64,000 bases of DNA from Streptomyces tuirus (GTDB lineage Bacteria; Actinomycetota; Actinomycetes; Streptomycetales; Streptomycetaceae). The notes under the pieces were generated by a model, which worked only from the letters and a program-made list of their open reading frames with translations, was not told where the DNA came from and ran no database searches. The stretch's first letter is position 1. Every line of letters begins with the position of its first letter. A program made the translations under genes and the position numbers. The stretch lies in contig NZ_AP023439.1 in the NCBI RefSeq assembly GCF_014701095.1, positions 2,468,001-2,532,000 on the forward strand, in the 5' to 3' direction. Below, piece after piece: positions 24,248-32,727 of the stretch.

Positions 24248-27103
24248 GTGGGACTGCGGCGTGGGAAGCGGGCCGCGGCCCTCGCGGTCGCCGTCGTCGC
24301 CGGGAGCCTCGCGGCCCCGCCCGCCGCGACGGCGGCTCCGTCTCCACCCGGCACGACCGCGACGACCCCGACCCCCAACAGCGCCGGAGCCGGCCTCTCC
24401 GTCTGGCCGCGCCCCCAGTCGCTGCGCGCGAACGGCGCCCCCGTCGCGGTGCCCGACGAGGTCGCCCTGATCACCGACGCGCAGGCGGACCCCGCCGCGG
24501 TCGACGCCCTGCGCGAGCTGCTGCGACAGGCCGGGGCCCGCCGGATCACGGACGCGGCCGGGCCGGGCGCCCTGGTCGTGCGCGCGCGGACGGAGCCCGT
24601 ACGGCGGGACGACCGCCGCGCCCTGCCCGCCGGGGGATACGAGCTGTCGGTGGGCGCGGGCGGCGTCTCCCTCACCGGCACCGGCGAGGACGGCCTCTTC
24701 CACGCCGTGCAGACACTGCGGCAGCTCCTGCGCGGCGACGGCACGATCGCGGCGGCCGTCGTCCGCGACTGGCCCGGCACCGCCGTACGCGGCATCACCG
24801 AGGGCTTCTACGGCACCGCCTGGACGCACGGGCAGCGGCTGGCGCAGCTGGACTTCATGGGGCGCACCAAGCAGAACCGCTACCTGTACGCCCCCGGCGA
24901 CGACCTCTACCGGCAGGCCCGCTGGCGCGAGCCCTACCCGGCGCAGGCCCGGGCCAGGTTCCGGGAGCTGGCCGGGCGGGCGCGGGCCAACCACGTCTCG
25001 CTCGGCTGGGCGGTGGCCCCGGGCCAGGCGATGTGCTTCGCGTCGGACGACGACGTGCGGGCGCTCACGCGCAAGCTGGACGCGATGTGGGCGCTGGGCT
25101 TCCGGGCGTTCCAGCTCCAGTTCCAGGACGTCAGCTACAGCGAGTGGCACTGCGGGGCGGACGCCGACCGGTTCGGCTCCGGCCCCGAGGCGGCGGCGCG
25201 GGCCCAGGCCCGGGTGGCGAACGCGGTGGCCTGCCATCTGGCGGCGCGGCACCCCGGCGCCGCCGCACTGTCCCTGATGCCGACCGAGTACTACGAGGAC
25301 GGCACGACCGACTACCGCCGGGCGCTGGCGAGCGAGCTGGCCGACGGGATCGAGGTGGCGTGGACGGGCGTGGGGGTGGTGCCCCGCACCATCACGGGCG
25401 GCGAACTGGCCGACGCACGGCGGGCGTTCGGGCATCCGCTGGTCACGATGGACAACTACCCGGTCAACGACTACGACCCCGGCCGCATCCATCTCGGCCC
25501 CTACCAGGGCCGCGATCCGGCCGTCGCGACCGGCTCGGCCGCCCTGCTGGCCAACGCCATGCAGCAGCCGGAGGCGTCCCGCATCCCCCTGTTCACCGCC
25601 GCCGACTACGCCTGGAACCCGCGCGCCTACCGGCCCGGGGAGTCCTGGCGCGCCGCGATCGCCGACCTTGCGGGCGGGGACCGGCGCCGCGAGCAGGCCC
25701 TGGCCGCGCTGGCCGGCAACGACGCCTCTTCGGTCCTGGACGACGAGGAGTCGGCGTATCTGCGTCCGCTGGCCGAGGCGTACTGGGCATCGCGCACGGC
25801 GGGCGGCGCGGGCACCGACGGCGACGCCGAGCGGCGGCTGCGCGCGGCCTTCACCGTGCTGCGCGAGCTGCCCCGGCGGCTGTCCGGAACCGGCCTCGGC
25901 TCCGAGGTGGCCCCCTGGTCGGAGCAGCTGGCGGCCTACGGCGAGGCGGGCACGGCCGCGCTCGGCATGCTGGACGCGCAGCGCGCCGGGGACGCGGCGG
26001 CGGCCTGGACGGCGTACCGCAGGCTCGGCGCGCTGCGGGCCCGGCTGGAGTCGGCACCGGTCGAGGTCGGCACGGACGTGCTGGACCCCTTCCTGCGGCG
26101 GGCGCAGAAGTCGTACGCCGCCTGGTCGGGCATCCACCACGAGCCGCCCCGCAACCCCGGTGACGGGCGCGTCCTGCGCCTTCCGCAGCCCCGGGCGCTG
26201 ACCGCCGTGACGGCCCTGACCGAGCCGGGCACCGAGGGCGGCGTCGAGGTGCACGTGCCGGGGCAGGGCTGGCGCGAGGCGGGCCGGCTGGACCGGTCCG
26301 GGGCGACCGAGGTGCGGCTCGGCACCCGAGCCGACGCCCTGCGGGTCACCGGCCCCGCGCCCTCCCGCGTGCACCACCTCATCCCCTGGTTCACCGACTC
26401 GCCCGCCGTCTCCCTCGGCCTGCCCCGCGACCGGGCGGACGTCGAGACCGGCCGCACCGAGCGGCTGACCGCCCGGCTCGCGTCGCTGCGCCCCGCCGAC
26501 GCCCGCGGCAGGCTGACCGCCGAGGCGCCCGAAGGCGTCCGCGTCCGGGTGCCGAAGGGCGAGCTGACCGTGCGGCGCGGCACGACGGTGGAGGTCCCGG
26601 TCGAGGTGACCGTGGAGCGCGGCACCCCGATGCGGTCGCATGAGGTCCGGCTGGGGTTCGCGGGAGCGGCCCGCACGCTCACCGTCCGGGCCGTCCCGCC
26701 CACCGGCGGCCCCGACCTGGCCCGCACCGGCACCGCCCGCTCCTCGGGCGACGAGACGCCCGACTTCCCCGCGTCGGCGGCGAACGACGGCGACCCGGAG
26801 ACCCGCTGGTCGTCCCCGGTCGACGACGGCGCCTGGTGGCAGGTGGAGCTGGCCCGCCCGGCGCGGCTCGGCCGCCTCGCGCTGCACTGGCAGGACGCGC
26901 ACCCCGCGTCCTACCGCGTCCAGGTCTCCCCGGACGGCCGCCGCTGGCGCACCGCCGCCGTCGTCCCGGACAGCCGGGGCGGCCGGGAGGACGTCCCCAT
27001 GGACGAACGGGACGTGCGGTTCGTACGCGTCCAGGGCGACAAGCGGGCCACCGCGTACGGGTATTCGCTGTGGTCGGCGGAGGCGTACGCCGTCTCGGAC
27101 TGA
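24248..27103 (+). CDS. Secreted GH84-type beta-N-acetylglucosaminidase with C-terminal carbohydrate-binding module
   Basis: 951 residues from GTG 24248 (GGAGGGG upstream). The Sec signal peptide ends PAATAAP. An N-terminal alpha/beta domain precedes the GH84 barrel (from about residue 180, GITEGFYGTAW). Where GH84 enzymes carry an Asp-Asp pair, this protein reads FQDVSYSEWH with Gln293-Asp294, so the general acid is present but the acetamido-orienting Asp looks replaced by Gln. A NEW3-like segment and a discoidin/CBM32-like domain (about residues 823-951, NDGDPETRWSS, YRVQVSPDGRRW) follow. It is expected to release GlcNAc from glycans outside the cell; the altered pair may change activity. 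Confidence 0.85.
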   Translation: MGLRRGKRAAALAVAVVAGSLAAPPAATAAPSPPGTTATTPTPNSAGAGLSVWPRPQSLRANGAPVAVPDEVALITDAQADPAAVDALRELLRQAGARRITDAAGPGALVVRARTEPVRRDDRRALPAGGYELSVGAGGVSLTGTGEDGLFHAVQTLRQLLRGDGTIAAAVVRDWPGTAVRGITEGFYGTAWTHGQRLAQLDFMGRTKQNRYLYAPGDDLYRQARWREPYPAQARARFRELAGRARANHVSLGWAVAPGQAMCFASDDDVRALTRKLDAMWALGFRAFQLQFQDVSYSEWHCGADADRFGSGPEAAARAQARVANAVACHLAARHPGAAALSLMPTEYYEDGTTDYRRALASELADGIEVAWTGVGVVPRTITGGELADARRAFGHPLVTMDNYPVNDYDPGRIHLGPYQGRDPAVATGSAALLANAMQQPEASRIPLFTAADYAWNPRAYRPGESWRAAIADLAGGDRRREQALAALAGNDASSVLDDEESAYLRPLAEAYWASRTAGGAGTDGDAERRLRAAFTVLRELPRRLSGTGLGSEVAPWSEQLAAYGEAGTAALGMLDAQRAGDAAAAWTAYRRLGALRARLESAPVEVGTDVLDPFLRRAQKSYAAWSGIHHEPPRNPGDGRVLRLPQPRALTAVTALTEPGTEGGVEVHVPGQGWREAGRLDRSGATEVRLGTRADALRVTGPAPSRVHHLIPWFTDSPAVSLGLPRDRADVETGRTERLTARLASLRPADARGRLTAEAPEGVRVRVPKGELTVRRGTTVEVPVEVTVERGTPMRSHEVRLGFAGAARTLTVRAVPPTGGPDLARTGTARSSGDETPDFPASAANDGDPETRWSSPVDDGAWWQVELARPARLGRLALHWQDAHPASYRVQVSPDGRRWRTAAVVPDSRGGREDVPMDERDVRFVRVQGDKRATAYGYSLWSAEAYAVSD

Positions 27104-27156
27104 ACCACCCTCCAGGCACGGCGGAAATTCTTCCCCGCCCACTATTCACTCAGTAC

Positions 27157-27171
27157 ATGTACTCAGTACAT
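27157..27171. promoter_or_regulatory. PadR-type operator overlapping the padR promoter
   Basis: ATGTACTCAGTACAT is a 15-bp palindrome about one central base, with the ATGT...ACAT ends expected for PadR sites. ACTCAGTACAT also occurs as a direct repeat (27148-27158 and 27161-27171). It ends two bases before the padR ATG, so binding would block its own transcription start. Confidence 0.7.
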
Positions 27172-27172
27172 A

Positions 27173-27715
27173 ATGATCGGCATGAGCACCCGCCACATCC
27201 TGCTGGGCCTGCTCGCGACGGGTCCGAGCCATGGCTACGACCTCAAGCGACGCCATGACGAACGCTTCCCGCAGGCCCGCCCGCTGGCCTACGGGCAGGT
27301 CTACACGACCCTCCAGCGTCTCGTGCGGGACGGCCTCGCCGAGGTCGACGGCACCGACTCGGACGGCGGCCCGGAGCGCACGACGTACCGCGCGACGGAC
27401 GAGGGGACACGCGAACTGGCCCGCTGGGCCGGGGAGATCGCCCCGCCCGCACCGTTCGTGGCGAACGAGATCTTCGCCAAGGTCGTGGTCGCGATCCTCT
27501 CGGGCGGCGACCCGGACCGGTATCTGAGCGCCCAGCGCGCGGCCCACATGGAGCGGATGCGGGAGCTCACGGCGGTCAAGGCCGCCAAGGGAGCCGATCT
27601 CGCGACCGTGCTCTCGGCGGACTACGCCCTCAACCATCTCGACGCCGACCTCCGCTGGATGAACACCACGGCGGCCCGGCTCACCACCCTGACCGCGGAG
27701 GTCGACGCGACATGA
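27173..27715 (+). CDS. PadR-family transcriptional regulator
   Basis: 180 residues from ATG 27173 (ATG 27182 also possible); no ribosome binding site precedes either, so the message may be leaderless. The N-terminal winged helix shows the PadR signature: ILLGLLATGPSHGYDLKRR, then YGQVYTTLQRLVRDGLAEVD. The C-terminal helical dimerisation domain follows. PadR proteins of this type repress an adjacent ABC transporter operon and release it when a toxic compound binds. The stop overlaps the start of the ATPase gene (ATGA). Confidence 0.93.
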   Translation: MIGMSTRHILLGLLATGPSHGYDLKRRHDERFPQARPLAYGQVYTTLQRLVRDGLAEVDGTDSDGGPERTTYRATDEGTRELARWAGEIAPPAPFVANEIFAKVVVAILSGGDPDRYLSAQRAAHMERMRELTAVKAAKGADLATVLSADYALNHLDADLRWMNTTAARLTTLTAEVDAT

Positions 27716-28398
27716 GCAGACCCGTGCCCCTTCTCACGGCCGGTGGGATCGTCAAGGCGCACGGCCGGACGACGGCCCTGCGCGGCGCGTCGGTCGAGCT
27801 GCACGCCGGCGAGATCCTCGCCGTGACCGGCGCGAGCGGCAGCGGCAAGTCGACGCTGCTGCACTGCCTGGCCGGCATCGTCCGCCCGGACGCGGGCTCG
27901 GTGACGTACGACGGCCTGCGGCTGGAGGACCTCCCCGAGAAGCGGCTGAGCGAGCTGCGGCGCACCGAGTTCGGCGTGGTGTTCCAGTTCGGGCAGCTGA
28001 TCCCCGAGCTGACGGTCCTCGACAACGTGGCCCTGCCCCTGCTGCTGGCCGGCACCGACCGGGCCGGTGCCCGGGCCCGGGCCGGTGAGTGGCTGGAGCG
28101 GTTCGGGGTGCGGGACCAGGAGGACCTGCGGCCGGGCGAGCTGAGCGGCGGCCAGGCGCAGCGGGCGGCACTGGCCCGGGCCCTGGTCACCGGACCGAGG
28201 GTGGTCTTCGCCGACGAGCCGACGGGCGCCCTGGACTCGCTGGCGGGTGAGCAGGTCATGACGGCCCTGGTCCACACCGCCCGCGAGTCGGGCACCGCCG
28301 TCCTGCTGATCACGCACGACGCCCAGGTGGCCGCGTACGCGGACCGTGAAGTCCGGCTGCGGGACGGGGCCGTGGCGGCGCTGGGGGTGACGGCGTGA
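27712..28398 (+). CDS. ABC transporter ATP-binding protein
   Basis: 228 residues; ATG overlaps the padR stop by four bases. Walker A TGASGSGKST, Q-loop VFQFGQLIPELT, signature LSGGQAQR, Walker B VVFADEPTGALDS and H-loop ITHDAQ are all present. The type is MacB/LolD-like, which couples to FtsX-family permeases, and the next gene encodes one. It is likely part of an inducible efflux or antimicrobial-peptide resistance pump controlled by the upstream PadR. Confidence 0.93.
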   Translation: MSRPVPLLTAGGIVKAHGRTTALRGASVELHAGEILAVTGASGSGKSTLLHCLAGIVRPDAGSVTYDGLRLEDLPEKRLSELRRTEFGVVFQFGQLIPELTVLDNVALPLLLAGTDRAGARARAGEWLERFGVRDQEDLRPGELSGGQAQRAALARALVTGPRVVFADEPTGALDSLAGEQVMTALVHTARESGTAVLLITHDAQVAAYADREVRLRDGAVAALGVTA

Positions 28399-29753
28399 CG
28401 TCGCTTCGGGCCGATCTGCGCCTCGCCTGGGAACTGACCCGGGGTTCCGACCGGGGCGAGTGGTGGCGGGTGACCCTGACGGCGGCGGGGGCGGCGCTCG
28501 CGACCGGCTTCGCGCTGACCGCCGTCGCCCTCGCGTCCCTGCGCGGCTGGCGCCACGTGCCCGTCGCCTCGGGCCTGCTGAACGAGCCCGGTACGCGGTC
28601 CGGGGTGATCGCCGGCCTGCTGCTCCTGCTCGTGCCGGTGCTGGGGTTCCTCGGCCAGTGCGCCCGGATCGGGGCGGTGCACCGCGACCGGCGGCTGGCC
28701 GGGCTGCGGCTGGCCGGGGCGACTCCCTGGCAGGTGCGGCGGATCGCCGCGCTGGAGACCGGGCTCGCCTGTCTGCTGGGCTCGGCGGTCGCCACCGTCT
28801 TCTCGGTGCTGTTCCTGCTGCGCGTGTGGGACCGGCCCACGGCGCTGACCTGGGCAGGGATCGCCCTGGTCGCCGTCGCCGTACCGCTGCTGGGCGCGGC
28901 GGCGGGCGCGCTGGCGCTGCGCCGGGTGGTGGCCTCGCCGCTCGGCTGGGTCCGCAGGGTCGGTCCGCCGCGCACCGGGCGGGGGCCGGGGCTGCTGTTC
29001 CTGGCGGGGGTCGTGCTGGTCGGGGTGGTGACGCTGCTCGCCGTGCTCGGCACGTCCCCGGTCGGCGCGAACCAGCCGCATGCCGGGCCTCCACTGACGA
29101 TGGCGGGTGTGGTCCTCGCGGCCGGGGCGGGCGCGGTGTGGCTCTCCGGGGCCGTGGCCAGGGCCACCGGCCGGATCCTGGCCGTCCGGGCCCGGTCGGC
29201 GGCGGTGCTGATCGCGGCGGAACGGCTGCGTGACGACCCCTGGGCGGCCGCCCGTACGCACGCGGCGGTGCTGCTGGTGACGATCGTCGGGGGCAGCTTC
29301 ATGGGCGTGCGAGCGGTGATTCTCCACCATCTGCACTCCGGCAAGCCGCTCGCCGCGGGCCCCGACTACTACCTCACCGGCCTCGACCTCACGGGCGCCG
29401 CCCTCGCGGTCGCCTTCGCGATCACGGTGTCCGGCCTCGCCGTCGGCACCGCCGAGTCGCTGGCCACCCGGCGCCGGGGTCTGGCCGCGCAGGTCGCCGC
29501 CGGGGTGCCGCGCGCGGTGCTCGGCCGGGCCCTGCTGCTGGAGACCGCGCTGCCGCTGGCCCCCGCGGTGCTGCTCGCGGGCCTGGGCGGATCGGCCATC
29601 GCCGCCTCGTACGCACTCCTCGGCAACGGCGCGTTCCCCTGGGCAGCGGCCCTGCTCCCCCTCGCGGTCTACGCCACCTGCCTGCTCGCCGTGACAACCT
29701 CACTGCCCCTGCTGGACCGGTCGGTGCGACCGGGGGAGTTGCGTTACGTGTGA
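28395..29753 (+). CDS. FtsX-like ABC transporter permease
   Basis: 452 residues; GTG overlaps the ATPase stop (GTGA). An N-terminal helix (GAALATGFALTAVALASL) and a second one (IAGLLLLLVPVLGFLGQCA) are followed by the FtsX core with cytoplasmic loop DRRLAGLRLAGATPWQVRRI and a C-terminal set of helices with the parallel loop TRRRGLAAQVAAGVPRAVLG. About eight membrane segments in total, a two-half arrangement in one chain. It forms a transporter with the preceding ATPase. Substrate unknown. Confidence 0.9.
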   Translation: MTSLRADLRLAWELTRGSDRGEWWRVTLTAAGAALATGFALTAVALASLRGWRHVPVASGLLNEPGTRSGVIAGLLLLLVPVLGFLGQCARIGAVHRDRRLAGLRLAGATPWQVRRIAALETGLACLLGSAVATVFSVLFLLRVWDRPTALTWAGIALVAVAVPLLGAAAGALALRRVVASPLGWVRRVGPPRTGRGPGLLFLAGVVLVGVVTLLAVLGTSPVGANQPHAGPPLTMAGVVLAAGAGAVWLSGAVARATGRILAVRARSAAVLIAAERLRDDPWAAARTHAAVLLVTIVGGSFMGVRAVILHHLHSGKPLAAGPDYYLTGLDLTGAALAVAFAITVSGLAVGTAESLATRRRGLAAQVAAGVPRAVLGRALLLETALPLAPAVLLAGLGGSAIAASYALLGNGAFPWAAALLPLAVYATCLLAVTTSLPLLDRSVRPGELRYV

Positions 29754-29959
29754 GGGGGCGGTGGGCCCGGTGGCGCGGTGGGCGCGGTGGCCCGGCGGGA
29801 CCGGGTGACCCGGTGGGACCGGGTGGGCCGGTGGGCCCGGCGGGCCCGCGTGGCGCGGGTGGCCCGGCGGGCCGGGTGGGAGGGGCCGCCCGTGACCGGT
29901 CGGCCCCGGGGGAACGGGGGTTTCCCGGGGCCGGCAGGTCGTGGGCGGGCGGGCGCAGG
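29754..29959. repeat. G-rich low-complexity region after the permease gene
   Basis: Short degenerate units around GGTGGGCCCGG and CCGGGTGACC recur about every 9-12 bp. No credible gene. It merges into the ordered 33-bp array that follows. Confidence 0.7.
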
Positions 29960-30263
29960 GGCTTCCCGGGCCGGTGGCCCGCGCGGGCGCGGGCTCCCCA
30001 GGCCGGTGGCCCATGCGGGCGCAGGGGTTTCCCGGGCCGGTGGCCCGTGCGGGCGCGGGCTCCCCAGGCCGGTGGCCCATGCGGGCGCAGGGGCCTCCCG
30101 GACCGGCGGCCTCGGACGGGCGGGCGCAGGCGTCCTGGGCCGGTGGGCCGTGCGCGCGCGGGGGCTTCCCGGGCCGGTGGGCCGTGCGGGCGCGGGGGCT
30201 TCCCGGGCCGGTGGCCCGTACCGGCGCGGGCTCCCCAGGCCGGTGGCCCGTGCGGGTCCGCGC
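29960..30263. repeat. Minisatellite of nine units of about 33 bp
   Basis: Units alternate between two types: type A starts GGCTTCCCGGGCCGGTGGCC and type B starts GCTCCCCAGGCCGGTGGCCC. Units at 29993-30025 and 30059-30091 are identical; the fifth unit is longer (39 bp). Each unit carries a GGCC-rich core able to form hairpins. Because 33 is a multiple of three, open frames run through both strands, but their products are only 11-residue repeats. There are no unique spacers, so it is not a CRISPR array. Confidence 0.9.
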
Positions 30264-30320
30264 AAGGCGGTACCGCCGCTCGGCGGCGGTATCGCGGCAA
30301 TACGAAGGCCCGGATCGTCG

Positions 30321-30857
30321 TCAGGCGGAAATGCCGTCGATCCGGGCCATGGCGTCCTCCGCGCCGAACGGCTGCAAGTACGGCAGCCAGCGCGGATCCC
30401 TATGGCCGGTCCCGATGATGCGCCAGGCCAGCCCGGACGGCGGGGCGGGTTTGTGGCGCAGCCGCCAGCCGATCTCGAAGAGGTGCCGATCCGCCTTCAC
30501 GTGGTTGCAGCGGCGGCAGGACGCCACCACGTTGTCCCAGACGTGCTTGCCCCCGCGGCTGCGCGGGATGACGTGGTCGACGCTGGTTGCGACGCCACCG
30601 CAGTACATGCACCGGCCCCCGTCGCGGGCGAACAGCGCCCGGCGGGTCAGTGGAACGGGCCCCCGATAGGGAACCCGGACGAATCGCTTGAGCCGGACCA
30701 CGCTGGGTGCGGGGACTGTGACGGTCGCGCTGTGCAGATAGGCGCCGGACTCCTCGAGGCAGACTGCCTTGTTCTCGAGGACGAGGACGAGCGCGCGGCG
30801 GAGCGGTACGACACCTAGTGGCTCGTACGACGCGTTGAGGACCAGGACATGCGGCAC
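30321..30857 (-). CDS. HNH endonuclease
   Basis: 178 residues from GTG 30857, with AAGGAGG seven bases upstream. The N-terminal block HVLVLNASYEPLGVVPLRRA is typical of a conserved actinobacterial HNH family. The HNH motif is complete: CMYCG, SVDHVIPRSRGG, and CRRCNHVKADR, the two CxxC pairs binding structural zinc and His of DHV acting on the metal. Probably cytoplasmic, with a role in DNA processing; no specific substrate can be inferred. Not clearly part of a mobile element here; it lies between the minisatellite and a divergent channel gene. Confidence 0.92.
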   Translation of the reverse strand: MPHVLVLNASYEPLGVVPLRRALVLVLENKAVCLEESGAYLHSATVTVPAPSVVRLKRFVRVPYRGPVPLTRRALFARDGGRCMYCGGVATSVDHVIPRSRGGKHVWDNVVASCRRCNHVKADRHLFEIGWRLRHKPAPPSGLAWRIIGTGHRDPRWLPYLQPFGAEDAMARIDGISA

Positions 30858-31170
30858 GGATGCCTCCTTGGACGCCGGCGGCGCGTGGCTCGCGCCGGGA
30901 CGATTCGTAGCCAGTCTCCCCTCAGGCCTGGTGGAAGCGCCACCATGTCCCCGTAACGGGCTGGGAGTGTTTTCGACCACATCCCATTCATCCCCAGGAT
31001 CATGGCCTGTTCAAGCCCAGGTGAGCACGGTCTCTCCTTCACACATCCGGCAAGCGCACACACAATGCCCCGTTAGTGTGGTGGTTCTGCCCCTTCGGTG
31101 ACCCAGCCGTGACCTTGACCCCCCAGAACCACTGCGTCGGGGCAGACCGCTGCACCTGGAGGTACCTGCC

Positions 31171-32289
31171 GTGTTCCCGTCCCTCGCGGACTCCGTCCTG
31201 TCGGCCGCCGACCCGTCACCGTCGCCGACCCCCTCGGAGACCCAGTCCCCGAGAGTGCCGTCGCTCCAGGACGCTCAGGAGAGCGCGACGAACGCCGCCG
31301 GCTGGGTCGAGCAGAACTGGTCGACGTGGCTCGCGATCGGGCTCAGGGTGCTGCTCATCGTGGTGATAGCGGCGGTGCTGAGGGTCTTCGTACGGCGGGC
31401 GATCACCAAGCTGATAGACCGGATGAACCGGACCGTCCAGTCCGTGGACGGCAGCGCGCTGGGCGGACTCCTCGTCAACGTCGAGCGCCGACGGCAGCGC
31501 TCGCAGGCCATCGGCTCGGTGCTCCGCTCGGTCGCGTCGTTCCTGATCATCGGCACCGCCGCGCTGATGATCCTCGGCACCTTCCAGATCAACCTCGCCC
31601 CGCTGCTGGCCTCGGCCGGTGTCGCCGGTGTGGCGATCGGCTTCGGCGCCCGCAACCTCGTCACGGACTTCCTGTCCGGCGTCTTCATGATCCTGGAGGA
31701 CCAGTACGGCGTCGGCGACACCATCGACGCGGGCGTCGCCTCCGGCGAGGTGATCGAGGTCGGCCTGCGCGTGACCAAGCTGCGCGGCGACGGCGGCGAG
31801 ATCTGGTACGTCCGCAACGGCGAGGTCAAGCGCATCGGCAACCTCTCCCAGGGCTGGGCCACGGCCAACGTCGACGTCACCGTGCACGCCGGCGAGGACC
31901 TGGACAAGGTGAAGGCCACGCTGGACGAGGTCGCCGAGAAGATGAGCGCCGAGGAGCCCTGGAACGAGCTGCTGTGGGGCCCGATCGAGGTCCTCGGCCT
32001 GGACAGCGTGCTGCTCGACTCGATGGTCGTGCGCGTCACGGCCAAGACCATGCCCGGCAAGTCCCTGACGGTGGAACGCGAACTGCGCTGGCGCGTGAAG
32101 CGGGCCTTCGACGTGGCGGACATCCGGATCGTCGGCGGCGCCACGGCCCCGGCGGAGGAGCAGCCCGCGGACCCGACGGCGGGGATGGCGGCCCCGTCGG
32201 TGTACGCGAACACCACGTCCCCGCAGTCGGCGGCGGCGTCCCCGCTCGCACCGCCCACGCCGACGAGCACGACGAGCACGACGAAGTAG
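31171..32289 (+). CDS. MscS-family mechanosensitive ion channel
   Basis: 372 residues from GTG 31171. A Pro/Ser-rich N-terminus is followed by three membrane helices: about 50-74 (WLAIGLRVLLIVVIAAVLRVF), about 113-133 (SVASFLIIGTAALMILGTF) and the pore-lining TM3 (LASAGVAGVAIGFGARNLVT, with the Ala/Gly packing pattern of MscS). A beta domain (YGVGDTIDAG, IWYVRNGEVKRIGNLSQGW) and alpha-beta cytoplasmic cage follow. The last 60 residues are a disordered Ala/Pro/Thr tail. It opens on membrane tension to release solutes in hypoosmotic shock. Confidence 0.93.
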   Translation: MFPSLADSVLSAADPSPSPTPSETQSPRVPSLQDAQESATNAAGWVEQNWSTWLAIGLRVLLIVVIAAVLRVFVRRAITKLIDRMNRTVQSVDGSALGGLLVNVERRRQRSQAIGSVLRSVASFLIIGTAALMILGTFQINLAPLLASAGVAGVAIGFGARNLVTDFLSGVFMILEDQYGVGDTIDAGVASGEVIEVGLRVTKLRGDGGEIWYVRNGEVKRIGNLSQGWATANVDVTVHAGEDLDKVKATLDEVAEKMSAEEPWNELLWGPIEVLGLDSVLLDSMVVRVTAKTMPGKSLTVERELRWRVKRAFDVADIRIVGGATAPAEEQPADPTAGMAAPSVYANTTSPQSAAASPLAPPTPTSTTSTTK

Positions 32290-32305
32290 CCCAGCACCTC
32301 GGGGG

Positions 32306-32340
32306 GAGGGCGGTGTCCGGCCCTGCCGGACACCGCCCTC
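32306..32340 (+). terminator. Intrinsic terminator after the MscS gene
   Basis: GAGGGCGGTGTCCGGC (32306-32321) pairs perfectly over 16 bp with 32325-32340 around a three-base CCT loop, then CTTCGCG. It lies 16 bp after the stop. Confidence 0.85.
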
Positions 32341-32727
32341 TTCGCGTGTCCGGGGCTGCGCGCCGCCCTGCTCATGCGTCCGGCCACACGGTTCGGCTCC
32401 CCGCCGACCGCATGTCCGACGGACGGCACCGCCCCGCCCCGCCTCTCCGCCACGCGCCCACCGCACAGCCTCCGCTGCCCGCCCCGCCGCACAGTCCGCC
32501 GCGCGCCCAGCCACCCGTCCGCCACCCGCCCCGCCGCAAGCTCCGCCGCCCCCGCCGCATGCCCGACGGAAGGCGCGCCGCCCCCTATTGACGCCCACCC
32601 CGCCCCGGGCCTACCTTCCTCCCACCGATAGGAAACTTTCCTAACAGTGATCGGAAGCACCCGAGGGAACGGTCGTCCGATGGACTTCCCCGGCTGATCA
32701 CTGAGAAGCTGAGCAGCCGAAGGGCAG
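32341..32727. other. Intergenic region upstream of the ROK regulator
   Basis: About 390 bp. The first 240 bp are C-rich, with no gene. The promoter-proximal part holds the palindrome at 32629-32643 that probably controls the sugar operon. Confidence 0.6.
32629..32643. promoter_or_regulatory. Palindromic operator of the chitosan-oligosaccharide operon (CsnR-type site)
   Basis: TAGGAAACTTTCCTA is a perfect 15-bp palindrome about a central base, about 85 bp before the ROK gene. From memory it matches the operator described for the ROK repressor CsnR, found before chitosanase genes and before csnR itself in Streptomyces lividans. This implies autoregulation of the whole operon. Confidence 0.8.

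Noticed and set aside
29960..30263. Possible CRISPR array
   Set aside because: Units are contiguous with no unique spacers, and no cas genes are present.
29422..30300. Repetitive Pro/Arg/Gly open frames through the minisatellite
   Set aside because: They arise because the 33-bp unit is a multiple of three; no ribosome binding site, and the products are only 11-residue repeats.
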